From positions 1 through 11,702 of the forward strand of contig QIIJ01000078.1 in the NCBI GenBank assembly GCA_003232595.1: a stretch of DNA of 11,702 bases, written 5' to 3'. This DNA is from Aurantimonadaceae bacterium (lineage in GTDB: Bacteria > Pseudomonadota > Alphaproteobacteria > Rhizobiales > Rhizobiaceae). Below the pieces are notes generated by a model, which was given only the letters and a program-made list of their open reading frames with translations, was not told the DNA's origin and did not search any database. This document shows, piece after piece, positions 1 through 7,059 of this stretch; positions within the stretch are counted from its first letter, which is position 1, and every line of letters begins with the position of its first letter. The position numbers and the translations under genes are program-made.

Positions 1-74
1 GTTCGAAATGTGATATAACGAAATACATTGAAGGCTGAGAAATAGCCTCCCAGTTCAGCAAGATAATATAGCAT
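1..74 (-). CDS. mraY: MraY, phospho-N-acetylmuramoyl-pentapeptide transferase, N-terminal fragment cut by the window edge
   Basis: MraY is the integral membrane enzyme that moves phospho-MurNAc-pentapeptide from UDP onto undecaprenyl phosphate to make lipid I. Only the first 24 codons are visible. They read MLYYLAELGGYFSAFNVFRY followed by ITFR, and the next two bases (AC) fit the threonine usual after FR in this family. The ATG at 74-72 is preceded by a strong GGGAGG ribosome binding site with a 4-base gap. The gene starts 44 bases after the murF stop, exactly where mraY sits in the dcw cluster. The rest of the protein lies outside the window. The call rests on the N-terminal residues plus position, which agree well. 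Confidence 0.9.
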   Translation of the reverse strand, partial: MLYYLAELGGYFSAFNVFRYITFR

Positions 75-118
75 ACCGCCTCCCGGTTGAATTTCTGTAC
101 GACCAGGGCGGGCCGCTG

Positions 119-1546
119 CTAAACGCGTTCATATTTTGCCACCAAATCTTCAATCAAACCGGCAAAACCAATGCCCTTTGATGCCTTCGCCATCACCACA
201 TCCCCGGCACGCAGGCTTGAAAAAAGAATCGGTTTTAATTTAGCGACATCTGGCACATACGATGCAAGCATAGTTGCAGGCAACGCCTCACCAAGATGTT
301 TCATTTCTGGCCCCACAAGAAATATCTGATCAATCGCCGCCTCAATCAGTGGTTCGGCAAGCGCTGCGTGCATATCACCGGCCTGTGCCCCAAGCTCCAG
401 CATATCACCAAGTACAGCAATCCTGCGACCGCGTTTTCCGGGCTGACTGACCTCAAGCATGGCAATCGCAGCCCGCATTGAAGCCGGGTTGGCATTGTAA
501 CTTTCGTCAATCAGGGTGATGGTTTCACTGGTGACTGCCAGTTTGTCCAGGACCAGTTTGTAACGCGTGCCCCGGCCCTTTTCCGGCCGCATGTCGCCAA
601 GTGCCAGAACCGCCTTTGCCACATCGGCATCAGCCAGCCTGACTGCCGCCATTGCCGCCAGAACATTCTGCACCACATGGCGTCCGGGCACCCCGATCTT
701 GATCGCGGTATCTTCACCCATCAAAGAAACCATGGCGCAGGAGCAAACATCGTGCAGTTTGACTTTCTCTAAAAACACATCGCAATTTTTGTGCTCGCCA
801 AATGTGATAATATTCTCAATACCACTTTCCCGGGCGAGCACCGACAACAGATCAAAATACTCATTGTCACGGTTCAACACTGCTGTTCCGCCGGAAACAA
901 TGCCTGAAAAGATTTCTGCCTTGGCGCGGGCGATATCTTCAACACTGGAAAAGGCACCAAGGTGGGCTGCTTCAACATTGGTGATAATCGCAATATGCGG
1001 TTCAACCATCTTCACCAGCGGGGTGATTTCGCCTGGATGGTTCATACCGATTTCAAACACACCAAACTCACAATCCTGTGCCATTCGCGCAAGGGTCAAC
1101 GGCACGCCCCAATGATTATTGAATGAAGCAATAGAAAAATGGACCTTGCCACTGGCCGAAAGCATCGTGCGCAGGGTTTCCTTGGTGGAGGTCTTGCCGA
1201 CACTGCCGGTTACCGCGATAATTTTTGCCCGGCTTCTTGCCCGCGCTGCCTTGCCCAGCTGTTCAAGTGCCTGCAAGACATCATCCACAACCAGTAATGG
1301 CAATGTGGTCTGGCCAGCATCTGCAAGTTTTTCACCTGAAACTACCGCGAGACCGGCACCCGCCGTTTGAGCCGCTCCAATGAATGCGTGACCATCGTGA
1401 ATGTCGCCCTTGATAGCAAAATAGGCTTCACCCTTGCTCAAGGAACGGGTATCGATTGAAATATCGGGAACATCCGACGGCAGATTACCAACCGGACGGG
1501 CGCCCATTGCCTCAATCATTGTATCGGTTTGCCAAAGATCGTTCAT
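119..1546 (-). CDS. murF: MurF, UDP-N-acetylmuramoyl-tripeptide--D-alanyl-D-alanine ligase
   Basis: MurF is the cytoplasmic ATP-dependent ligase that adds D-Ala-D-Ala to the UDP-MurNAc-tripeptide, the last soluble step of peptidoglycan precursor synthesis. The 475-residue protein has the usual Mur ligase length and order. An N-terminal UDP-precursor binding domain spans about 1-105. A central ATPase domain has the P-loop TGSVGKTS (GSVGKT at residues 114-119) and a TNVEAAHLG segment. The C-terminal domain contains LIDESYNANPASM and AVLGDMLELG, both typical of MurF. The ATG shares one base with the murE stop (TGATG), which points to translational coupling. The stop is TAG at 121-119, 44 bases before mraY. 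GGGAGG lies about 12 bases before the ATG, rather far, so re-initiation after murE may matter more than this site. No key motif is missing. Confidence 0.97.
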   Translation of the reverse strand: MNDLWQTDTMIEAMGARPVGNLPSDVPDISIDTRSLSKGEAYFAIKGDIHDGHAFIGAAQTAGAGLAVVSGEKLADAGQTTLPLLVVDDVLQALEQLGKAARARSRAKIIAVTGSVGKTSTKETLRTMLSASGKVHFSIASFNNHWGVPLTLARMAQDCEFGVFEIGMNHPGEITPLVKMVEPHIAIITNVEAAHLGAFSSVEDIARAKAEIFSGIVSGGTAVLNRDNEYFDLLSVLARESGIENIITFGEHKNCDVFLEKVKLHDVCSCAMVSLMGEDTAIKIGVPGRHVVQNVLAAMAAVRLADADVAKAVLALGDMRPEKGRGTRYKLVLDKLAVTSETITLIDESYNANPASMRAAIAMLEVSQPGKRGRRIAVLGDMLELGAQAGDMHAALAEPLIEAAIDQIFLVGPEMKHLGEALPATMLASYVPDVAKLKPILFSSLRAGDVVMAKASKGIGFAGLIEDLVAKYERV

Positions 1547-3003
1547 CAGCCAGCGCTGCCTCCCAAATCATTGAGCGCATCAACCAGCACTTTGTGATCA
1601 GAAAACGGCAGCACCTTGTCGCCGACAATCTGGCCTTCCTCATGGCCTTTTCCGGCAATAACCAGACAGTCACCTGCGCCAAGCATGGCAACGGATTGAT
1701 GAATGGCCTCGCTGCGGTCGGCAATTTCGATACCATCAGGTACCGCGGCAATAATTTCAGCCCGCACCTTGGCTGCATTTTCTGTGCGTGGATTATCATC
1801 GGTAACAATTACCTTGTCGGCAAGTCGCCCGGCTATTTCGCCCATCAAAGGCCGTTTGCCCCGGTCCCGGTCGCCACCACAGCCAAACACCACATGCAGA
1901 GCACCGGTGGTATAGGGACGCAATGCGGTCAGCACATTTTCCAGCGCATCCGGCTTGTGGGCATAGTCGACATAACACGGCGCCCCTGTTTTGGTTTTAC
2001 CCACAAGTTCAAGCCGCCCTTTTGCGCCTTCAAGGTTTTCCAGCGCAGCAAGTGCAGTTTCCGCTTCAGTACCAGTAGCAATTGCAAGACCTGCTGCCAC
2101 CAGTGCATTGGCCATCTGGAACTCGCCTGCCATCGGCAAAACAATGCGATGAACCCTGCTCTCATGCACAACCTCACCAATCTGGCGGTATCGTTCCTGC
2201 TCGACCCGTTTGAGGCAGAGAAATTCGCCTTTGCGGCCAACACTCAAAACATCAAGCCCTGAATTGGCAGCAACATCAATTGTGGCGTTGCTATAGGGAT
2301 CATCCGCATAAACCAGCGCCGGCTGGCCCGCAGAAAGCAATGTATTAAACAGCCGCATCTTGGCCGCAAAATAATCTTCCGCCGTTGCATGATAATCCAT
2401 GTGATCGCGGCCAAGATTGGTAAACGCCCCCGCAGCAAGCCGCACCCCGTCCAGCCGCCGCTGATCAAGACCATGGCTGGAAGCTTCCATTGCGCCGTGA
2501 GTAGTGCCAAGTCCGGCAAGTTCATCAAGCAGTTTGTGCAGGGCAACCGGATCGGGTGTGGTCAGTGATGCATAACTGACAAGGCCTGGCGCGGTGATGC
2601 CGGTTGTTCCGATCATCGCAGCCTTGTTTCCGGCTCTTTCCCAAATCTGACGCACAAATGAAGCAATCGAGGTCTTGCCTGCAGTACCCGTCACAGCAAT
2701 CATCGTTTGCGGCTGTCCCGGGTAAAACCGTGCCGCAATCAAGGCCAGTTCCCGCCGCACATCAAGAGCCCGTACAACAATCGCATTTCCTGCATCAATA
2801 GCAGCATTTTTATCGGCCAGTATGGCAACAGCACCATTGGCAATCGCATCGGCAGAAAATTTTGCTCCGTCACTGGTGGAGCCCGCAAGGGCAGCAAACA
2901 GAAAACCGGGTTTTGCAGCTCGCGAGTCTGCTGAGATGCCGGAAATCTCAATTTCGCACCCTGTATCACCCGGCAACATATCTGTTAGTTCCCCGAGTTT
3001 CAT
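1546..3003 (-). CDS. murE: MurE, UDP-MurNAc-L-Ala-D-Glu:meso-diaminopimelate ligase
   Basis: MurE adds the third stem-peptide residue to UDP-MurNAc-L-Ala-D-Glu in the cytoplasm using ATP. The 485-residue protein has the P-loop VTGTAGKTS (GTAGKT at 106-111) and a lysine in YFAAKMRLF (K215), at the position that is carbamylated in the family. Also present are the TTPDP segment at about 148-152, FGCGGDRDRGKRPLM at about 373-387 and VTDDNPRTE. The DNPR form (residues 403-406) is the established signature for meso-diaminopimelate rather than lysine, so the wall is predicted to be of the DAP type. The ATG has AGGA three bases upstream. murE does not overlap the preceding ftsI: 314 bases separate them, mostly the palindromic element at 3049-3311. 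Its expression therefore depends on read-through of that element or on a local promoter. Confidence 0.97.
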   Translation of the reverse strand: MKLGELTDMLPGDTGCEIEISGISADSRAAKPGFLFAALAGSTSDGAKFSADAIANGAVAILADKNAAIDAGNAIVVRALDVRRELALIAARFYPGQPQTMIAVTGTAGKTSIASFVRQIWERAGNKAAMIGTTGITAPGLVSYASLTTPDPVALHKLLDELAGLGTTHGAMEASSHGLDQRRLDGVRLAAGAFTNLGRDHMDYHATAEDYFAAKMRLFNTLLSAGQPALVYADDPYSNATIDVAANSGLDVLSVGRKGEFLCLKRVEQERYRQIGEVVHESRVHRIVLPMAGEFQMANALVAAGLAIATGTEAETALAALENLEGAKGRLELVGKTKTGAPCYVDYAHKPDALENVLTALRPYTTGALHVVFGCGGDRDRGKRPLMGEIAGRLADKVIVTDDNPRTENAAKVRAEIIAAVPDGIEIADRSEAIHQSVAMLGAGDCLVIAGKGHEEGQIVGDKVLPFSDHKVLVDALNDLGGSAG

Positions 3004-3045
3004 AATTCCTGGCAGTTCCCTGACTTTTTCATTCGCCCCTGCGAT

Positions 3046-3054
3046 CTTATACCA
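3046..3054 (-). promoter_or_regulatory. Candidate extended -10 (TGGTATAAG) at the element/host junction, facing murE
   Basis: Read on the minus strand, the outer end of the left terminal repeat (TGGTAT) joins host DNA (AAG) to give TGGTATAAG, close to the extended -10 pattern TGnTATAAT. It lies about 45 bases upstream of the murE ATG. The hexamer 17 bases further upstream is GAGTCA, a poor -35 match. Whether this is a working promoter is inference only; the sequence match is direct. Confidence 0.3.
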
Positions 3055-3080
3055 AAGGAAGTTAATATTGACTCATATGA
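3049..3080 (+). repeat. Left terminal inverted repeat of the palindromic element
   Basis: This 32-base arm begins ATACCAAAGGAAG and ends with CATATGA. It pairs with 3280-3311 with a single mismatch, T3073 against the complement of G3288. Pairing stops sharply at both edges, which sets the limits of the element. Confidence 0.9.
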
Positions 3081-3176
3081 CCGGAGTTTCTGCGGGTTTT
3101 GGCTAGGCGCGAGTGGCGAAGTGGTGCTGGTACCATGAGCCGACCGCAACAACGTCCAAAACCTGTAGAAATCCGG
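3081..3176. repeat. Internal hairpin A of the palindromic element
   Basis: The arm 3081-3102 (CCGGAG...GGTTTTGG) pairs with 3156-3176 (CCAAAACC...ATCCGG), with one bulged G. The two DNA mismatches become G-U pairs when the plus-strand RNA is folded. A 16-base run pairs continuously (3087-3102 with 3156-3171), followed by CCGGA/TCCGG. This preference for pairing as RNA suggests selection on a transcript, but two wobble pairs are weak evidence. The apical loop 3103-3155 contains the palindrome TGGTACCA. Confidence 0.75.
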
Positions 3177-3183
3177 CCTTCGG

Positions 3184-3279
3184 TGGCCCAAATTCGCCCA
3201 CCGGACAGCGTTGCGTCTTTTGAACGATGCACCGCATCGCCCTTCAAGACGCGCCTTGCCGGTAAACGAATTTGGGCCA
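3184..3279. repeat. Internal hairpin B/C of the palindromic element
   Basis: TGGCCCAAATTCG (3184-3196) is perfectly complementary to CGAATTTGGGCCA (3267-3279). Nested inside are ACCGG (3200-3204) with CCGGT (3259-3263), then a long inner stem at 3213-3252. In that stem GCGTCTT and TTGAA pair with TTCAAGACGC through a two-base bulge, capped by CGATGC/GCATCG around a three-base loop. Together with hairpin A and the terminal repeats, most of the 263 bases can be paired. Confidence 0.8.
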
Positions 3280-3311
3280 TCATATGGGTCAATATTAACT
3301 TCCTTTGGTAT
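3280..3311 (-). repeat. Right terminal inverted repeat of the palindromic element
   Basis: This arm begins TCATATGGG and ends CTTCCTTTGGTAT. It is the inverted copy of 3049-3080. Its outer edge lies six bases past the ftsI stop codon, so the element sits immediately behind ftsI without altering its reading frame. Confidence 0.9.
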
Positions 3312-3317
3312 TATCTC

Positions 3318-5042
3318 TCAATATGACGAAAGGATCGCCGTATTCCGTTCCTGAAAATCGGGTTTTACCCCCAGCATTGGTGCAACCCTTTTAACAATGG
3401 CACCAAGAGTAGGCACCGCATTCCACCCGGCAGTCGAAAACCTTCTACCCTCTTCCGGCTGTGGCTCATCAACAATCACCAGCACCACATATTTAGGCTT
3501 GTTCATCGGGAAAGCGGAGAGATAGGCGTTGAACTTCTTTTCGCTGGAATAGCGCCCGTTGACCACTTTTTCTGCAGTGCCGGTTTTTCCGCCAAGCAGA
3601 TAACCCGGCACATCTGCCTTTCGACCAGAACCCTTTAGCGAATTCAGACGAAACACATACCGCATCAAATCGCTGGTTTTTTTACTGATGACCTGTGGCG
3701 CATCTTTTTGAGCTTCATCTTTGGTCCGCGGAAACAATGTTGGCCTGACCAGTTTACCGCCATTCACCAGCGCTGCTGCTGCAACCGCCGTTTGCAACGG
3801 GGTGGTGGAAACGCCATGACCGAAGGCAATAGTAATTGAATTTACCTTTCTCCATTTTTTGGGCTGGGTTGGACTGGCGACTTCCGGCAGTTCGAATCCC
3901 TGCATTCTTGTCAGCAGCCCGAGCCTGGTTAAAAACTCCCGTTGAGCCGGAATTCCCACCTTGTCGGCCATTTTAGCCGCGCCAATATTGGAAGAATAGA
4001 TGAAGACTTCCGGCACGGACAATATCCGTCGCTTGCCGCGATAGTCCTTAATCGTACTGCCACCAATGCGGATTGGTTTGCGCGCATCAAATTTGTCGGT
4101 AATTGCAATCTTGCCGGAATCGAGCGCCATCGCCGTAGTAAAAGCTTTGAAAGTTGAACCCATTTCATAAAGGCCGGCAGACATGCGGTTGAGCCTGTCG
4201 GGTTTGCTGGCATCTACCGGATTATTCGGATCATAGTCCGGCAGCGATACCATGCTACGAATTTCACCCGTATCCACATCGATCACAACAGCGGCAGCAG
4301 CAATCGCCCGAAATCTTTCAATTGCCTTTTCCAACTCGTTTCGCACCGCATGCTGCACCCGCAAGTCAATCGTCAGCTTTACCGGTTCAAGATCCTGCGC
4401 GATGGCAAATCCGGCCTTGTGCAAATCGGCAAGGCCATTGTCATCCAAAAATTTTTCAATGCCCGAAATACCCTCATTATCAATATTGACCAGACCGAGT
4501 ATGTGGGAGGCTGTGGGGCCACCGGGATAAAACCGGCGGTTTTCACTGCGAAATCCAATACCTGGAATACCAAGCGCCAGTATATCACCCTGTTGTTTGG
4601 GCGTTAATTCGCGCTTGATCCACTTAAATGCCGCATCGCTCGAAAACCATTTATAGATTTTTTTGTAGTCCAGATCAGGCAATACCGTCGCAAGCAGCTC
4701 CACTGCCTCGTCTGGATCGACAATTCGGCGCGGCTCCGCATAAAGTGACGCCATTTTGATATCCATTGCCAGAATCTGGCCATTGCGGTCGACAAGGTTT
4801 GGGCGTGTCGCAGATGTTGAACGGTCTACAATGCGCCTCGATGCCAATTCGGACTCTTCCTGCATTCCGAGCCAGATCAGTTTGCCGCCAAGCGAGGCAT
4901 AGGTAAGGCCGATCACTGCCATCACCATAACAATACGGTTACCGGTTTGCTCAAGGCGTTTCTTTTGCCCACCCTGCAGCGAGATCTCGCCACTTGCGGA
5001 GTTCGCCGGTCCCTTTTGAAATATGCTGGTCAAAAACCTCAT
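3318..5042 (-). CDS. ftsI: FtsI (PBP3-type), septal peptidoglycan D,D-transpeptidase
   Basis: FtsI is the class B penicillin-binding protein that cross-links septal peptidoglycan within the divisome, together with FtsW and FtsQLB. The 574-residue protein has a basic cytoplasmic N-terminus and one membrane segment at about 37-58. A pedestal domain follows, with RNGQILA at about 86-92 and RRFYPGG at about 169-174. The transpeptidase domain carries all three penicillin-binding motifs: STFK (S296, K299), SSN (350-352) and KTG (486-488). The ATG overlaps the ftsL stop in ATGA, implying translational coupling. The protein ends NTAILSSY with a TGA six bases before the palindromic element. The catalytic domain is complete, so the element appears not to have truncated it, although a change to the last few residues cannot be excluded without relatives. 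Confidence 0.97.
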   Translation of the reverse strand: MRFLTSIFQKGPANSASGEISLQGGQKKRLEQTGNRIVMVMAVIGLTYASLGGKLIWLGMQEESELASRRIVDRSTSATRPNLVDRNGQILAMDIKMASLYAEPRRIVDPDEAVELLATVLPDLDYKKIYKWFSSDAAFKWIKRELTPKQQGDILALGIPGIGFRSENRRFYPGGPTASHILGLVNIDNEGISGIEKFLDDNGLADLHKAGFAIAQDLEPVKLTIDLRVQHAVRNELEKAIERFRAIAAAAVVIDVDTGEIRSMVSLPDYDPNNPVDASKPDRLNRMSAGLYEMGSTFKAFTTAMALDSGKIAITDKFDARKPIRIGGSTIKDYRGKRRILSVPEVFIYSSNIGAAKMADKVGIPAQREFLTRLGLLTRMQGFELPEVASPTQPKKWRKVNSITIAFGHGVSTTPLQTAVAAAALVNGGKLVRPTLFPRTKDEAQKDAPQVISKKTSDLMRYVFRLNSLKGSGRKADVPGYLLGGKTGTAEKVVNGRYSSEKKFNAYLSAFPMNKPKYVVLVIVDEPQPEEGRRFSTAGWNAVPTLGAIVKRVAPMLGVKPDFQERNTAILSSY

Positions 5043-5413
5043 TCTGCCGCCCTCTTTATTGACCCGGTTGCCATGGTATCGATTTCTCCAGCCTCCGTCG
5101 CGATTGCTCCGATCGGATCCTCAACCACTTTCATTGGCGGCAACTCGTCAAGCGTTGCGATCTGCTCAATCTCAAGCGGCTGCAATTGCAATTCCTCACC
5201 AAACCGTTCCGCCATTATCTGCAGATTTGAAGGCTGGTTTAAGACCGCCCAGTCAGCGGTAAGAATATCAATCCTGTCATCTTCCTTGCTGATCGATTTT
5301 TGCAGATCTGCAACTTTGCGGGCTGATATTTTGGTTTCAAATTTGACCTGAAACGTCCACACGGCTGCGACAATCATCAGGCCTGTCAAAACAACATCGC
5401 TGGATTTGATCAT
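5039..5413 (-). CDS. ftsL: FtsL-like cell division protein
   Basis: FtsL is a small bitopic membrane protein that forms a coiled-coil complex with FtsB and FtsQ and helps activate FtsWI at the septum. This 124-residue protein has a very short cytoplasmic N-terminus, a membrane helix at about 8-24 (VVLTGLMIVAAVWTFQV) and a predicted coiled coil at about 32-53. It then has TADWAVLNQPSNLQIMAERF, the W-x-x-L-x-x-P-x-x-L pattern common to FtsL proteins. The acidic, low-complexity tail from about 90 to 124 looks disordered. Sequence conservation in this family is low, so position between rsmH and ftsI carries weight. Both ends overlap neighbours in ATGA, which favours fixed stoichiometry with FtsI. 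Confidence 0.92.
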   Translation of the reverse strand: MIKSSDVVLTGLMIVAAVWTFQVKFETKISARKVADLQKSISKEDDRIDILTADWAVLNQPSNLQIMAERFGEELQLQPLEIEQIATLDELPPMKVVEDPIGAIATEAGEIDTMATGSIKRAAE

Positions 5414-6429
5414 GTTTCATCCTTTCTGGAAATTTCAGTAACGCCGGAAAAATCGGCAAGCCCAAAAACTGAGAAGTTGACATTTTGCGGTGGCGTGTCT
5501 GTTCGAACAGCCACGCGCAATTTTGCGGATCTTGCCCTGGGATTGCTGTCGACTTCATCACTGCCGGGTTTTACAACCCCGCGTTCAATGGGGGAAAATG
5601 AAGGCAGCACATCATCCGGCTGTGGCAGGTGACGCGAGCCTGCCCCGCCGGCAGCGCGATCGGCAAAAAACCGTTTCACCACCCGGTCTTCAAGCGAATG
5701 GAACGATACAACCACAATCCGCCCGCCGGGTTTCAATATTCGTTCTGCCGCCAGAAGTGCCGATGCAAGCTCTTCCAGTTCGCTGTTGAGAAAAATCCGC
5801 AATGCCTGAAAGGTCCTGGTTGCAGGGTGAATGCGATCATTCCTGTTTTTGCCGACAGCCTGAGCCACCACATTGGCAAGATCAGTTGTCTGGGAAAACG
5901 GTGTTTTGGCGCGGCGTTCAACAATGGCTCTGGAAACTTGCGATGCACGCCGCTCTTCGCCCAGAATACCAATGATCCGGGTCAGGTTTGCCCGTTCACA
6001 CATATTGACCAGATCAGCTGCGGTCGGCCCGGATTGTTCCATGCGCATGTCGAGCGGGCCGTCATTGCGAAACGAAAACCCGCGCTGTTGTTGATCAAGC
6101 TGCATCGAGGATACCCCCACATCAAGAACAACTCCATCAACACTTGAAAACCCTGCACTTTCAGCCAGTTGATCGAGTTTACTGAATCGTCCTTTCAGCA
6201 GCAGCAGTTGGTTGTCCGCCTGTTTTTGCAGGCCTGCCCCGGCAGCAATCGCATCGGGATCCCGATCAATACCGATCACCTTTGCACCTCTTGCAAGGAT
6301 TGCTGAGGAATAACCACCGGCACCAAACGTTCCATCAATAATAATTTCACCCGGTTTGGGATCAAGATAACGCAGCACCTCGCCAAGCATCACAGGGATA
6401 TGATGAGAGTGCCGGTCGCTCACAATCAC
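5410..6429 (-). CDS. rsmH: RsmH (MraW), 16S rRNA (cytosine(1402)-N(4))-methyltransferase
   Basis: RsmH uses S-adenosylmethionine to methylate N4 of C1402 in the decoding centre of 16S rRNA. The 339-residue protein starts near SDRHSHHIPVMLGEVL and has the SAM-binding loop DGTFGAGGYS (about 32-41). It also has DVGVSSMQLD, RGFSFRNDGPLDMRM, HPATRTFQALRIFLN, VSFHSLEDRVVK and the C-terminal NPRARSAKLR, all characteristic of the family. I chose the GTG at 6429 because it overlaps the mraZ stop (GTGA) just after AGGAGG (4-base gap). A second in-frame GTG at 6423 has a 10-base gap and is an equally reasonable start. The frame stays open up to 7368, but that stretch crosses mraZ and the rnpB 3' end and is not part of the gene. 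The stop overlaps the ftsL ATG. Confidence 0.95.
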   Translation of the reverse strand: MIVSDRHSHHIPVMLGEVLRYLDPKPGEIIIDGTFGAGGYSSAILARGAKVIGIDRDPDAIAAGAGLQKQADNQLLLLKGRFSKLDQLAESAGFSSVDGVVLDVGVSSMQLDQQQRGFSFRNDGPLDMRMEQSGPTAADLVNMCERANLTRIIGILGEERRASQVSRAIVERRAKTPFSQTTDLANVVAQAVGKNRNDRIHPATRTFQALRIFLNSELEELASALLAAERILKPGGRIVVVSFHSLEDRVVKRFFADRAAGGAGSRHLPQPDDVLPSFSPIERGVVKPGSDEVDSNPRARSAKLRVAVRTDTPPQNVNFSVFGLADFSGVTEISRKDET

Positions 6430-6896
6430 CGGACCTCCTGCGGCAAAATTTGCTCCGCCAACCGCTGCTTCATCGCCCGAATGCGCGCACGTGCCTCGTT
6501 GCGATAGGCGGCAAACCGCTCCGGCTGCCACATCTGGAAGAAAGTACCGCGGCCGACAAAGGCCACCTTGTCGGTAATGCCTGTGTGTTCGCGCAATGCC
6601 TCGCTCAATCCGATACGGCCATCGCCATCGATTTTCATCCATGCACTGTCGCCGTGGTAATAAAATGACAAATCGTCGTAGTCCGATGTCAGCGGGTCGA
6701 GTTCGCCCATGCGCTTTTCGTAGGTTTCGAGCAGGTCCGTGCCACCCGCATCGACGCAAAACATATCGATTGAAAGCAGGGTGTAGAGCCGGAATTCCCG
6801 GCGCGCTTCGAGGATACTGCGAAAAGAGGCGGGAATGGAAACCCTGCCCTTCTTGTCGACATTGTTGATGGCGTTCGAAAGAAATCGCTCCACCAT
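6426..6896 (-). CDS. mraZ: MraZ, transcriptional regulator of the dcw cluster
   Basis: MraZ is a ring-forming DNA-binding protein of the AbrB/SpoVT-like fold that controls its own operon, acting as a repressor in E. coli. The 156-residue protein contains the two expected tandem domains, each with a D-x-x-x-R signature: DKKGRVSIPASFR (D14 to R18) and DGDGRIGLSEALR (D90 to R94). A basic C-terminal tail follows (ARARIRAMKQRL). The ATG at 6896 is preceded by GGAGAGC. The stop overlaps the GTG of rsmH, with the AGGAGG for rsmH inside the last mraZ codons. It is the first gene of the dcw transcript. A candidate operator of 10-bp-spaced TGGG repeats lies about 165 bases upstream at 7060-7092, consistent with autoregulation. 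Confidence 0.96.
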   Translation of the reverse strand: MVERFLSNAINNVDKKGRVSIPASFRSILEARREFRLYTLLSIDMFCVDAGGTDLLETYEKRMGELDPLTSDYDDLSFYYHGDSAWMKIDGDGRIGLSEALREHTGITDKVAFVGRGTFFQMWQPERFAAYRNEARARIRAMKQRLAEQILPQEVR

Positions 6897-7055
6897 GCTC
6901 TCCGAAATTCAAACCCGCAGCCCCAGCCCCGAATTTTGCCTCTGTTTTTTTGTCTGCCACTGGCAGGAATAATTTGCCCGCCTGTGGCCATTGCCCGGTT
7001 TCACTGGCTCCTGCTTGAACAGGTTTGAGTGGCACCAATGAATCGGCAAACAATG
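6897..7055 (-). other. Presumed 5' leader of the mraZ/dcw transcript
   Basis: This stretch lies between the candidate mraZ promoter and the mraZ ATG and holds no convincing reading frame of its own. The only local structure I see is a small CTGCC-ACT-GGCAG hairpin near 6955-6967. If the promoter at 7061-7089 is right, the leader is about 160 nucleotides. I recognise no riboswitch or attenuator in it. Confidence 0.4.
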
Positions 7056-7059
7056 CCCT

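Larger units (their letters stand above)
3049..3311. mobile_element. 263-bp palindromic MITE-like element with 32-bp terminal inverted repeats, between ftsI and murE
   Basis: The two ends, 3049-3080 and 3280-3311, are inverted copies of each other over 32 bases with one mismatch (T3073 against the complement of G3288). The outer ends read ATACCAAAGGAAG and CTTCCTTTGGTAT, and the inner ends form the palindrome CATATG. There is a TA just inside each outer end (3050-3051 and 3309-3310). The core CCAAAGG...CCTTTGG could therefore be flanked by a TA target duplication, as made by IS630/Tc1-type transposases, though TA may instead belong to the repeat. The interior is dominated by two further hairpins, annotated separately. 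No open frame inside looks like a protein and no transposase is present, so any movement would need one in trans. The right end lies 6 bases from the ftsI stop. Alternatives are a rhizobial-type intergenic palindromic repeat or a structured RNA. The repeat structure is certain; the mobile nature is inferred. Confidence 0.75.

Noticed and set aside
567..1115. A 182-codon plus-strand open frame
   Set aside because: It is the antisense shadow of murF, with no recognisable domain or ribosome binding site.
1456..2262. A 268-codon plus-strand open frame
   Set aside because: It is antisense to murE and the murF start; both ligases carry all family motifs, and the plus-strand product has shadow-like composition.
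3062..3292. Short open frames (63 to 94 codons) across the palindromic element
   Set aside because: They overlap one another in several frames, follow the inverted repeats, and show no transposase or other protein features.
3049..3311. Palindromic element as a CRISPR, tRNA-like or attenuator structure
   Set aside because: There are no repeated spacers, no tRNA features and no terminator/antiterminator with T-run before murE; the terminal inverted repeats favour a MITE-like repeat.
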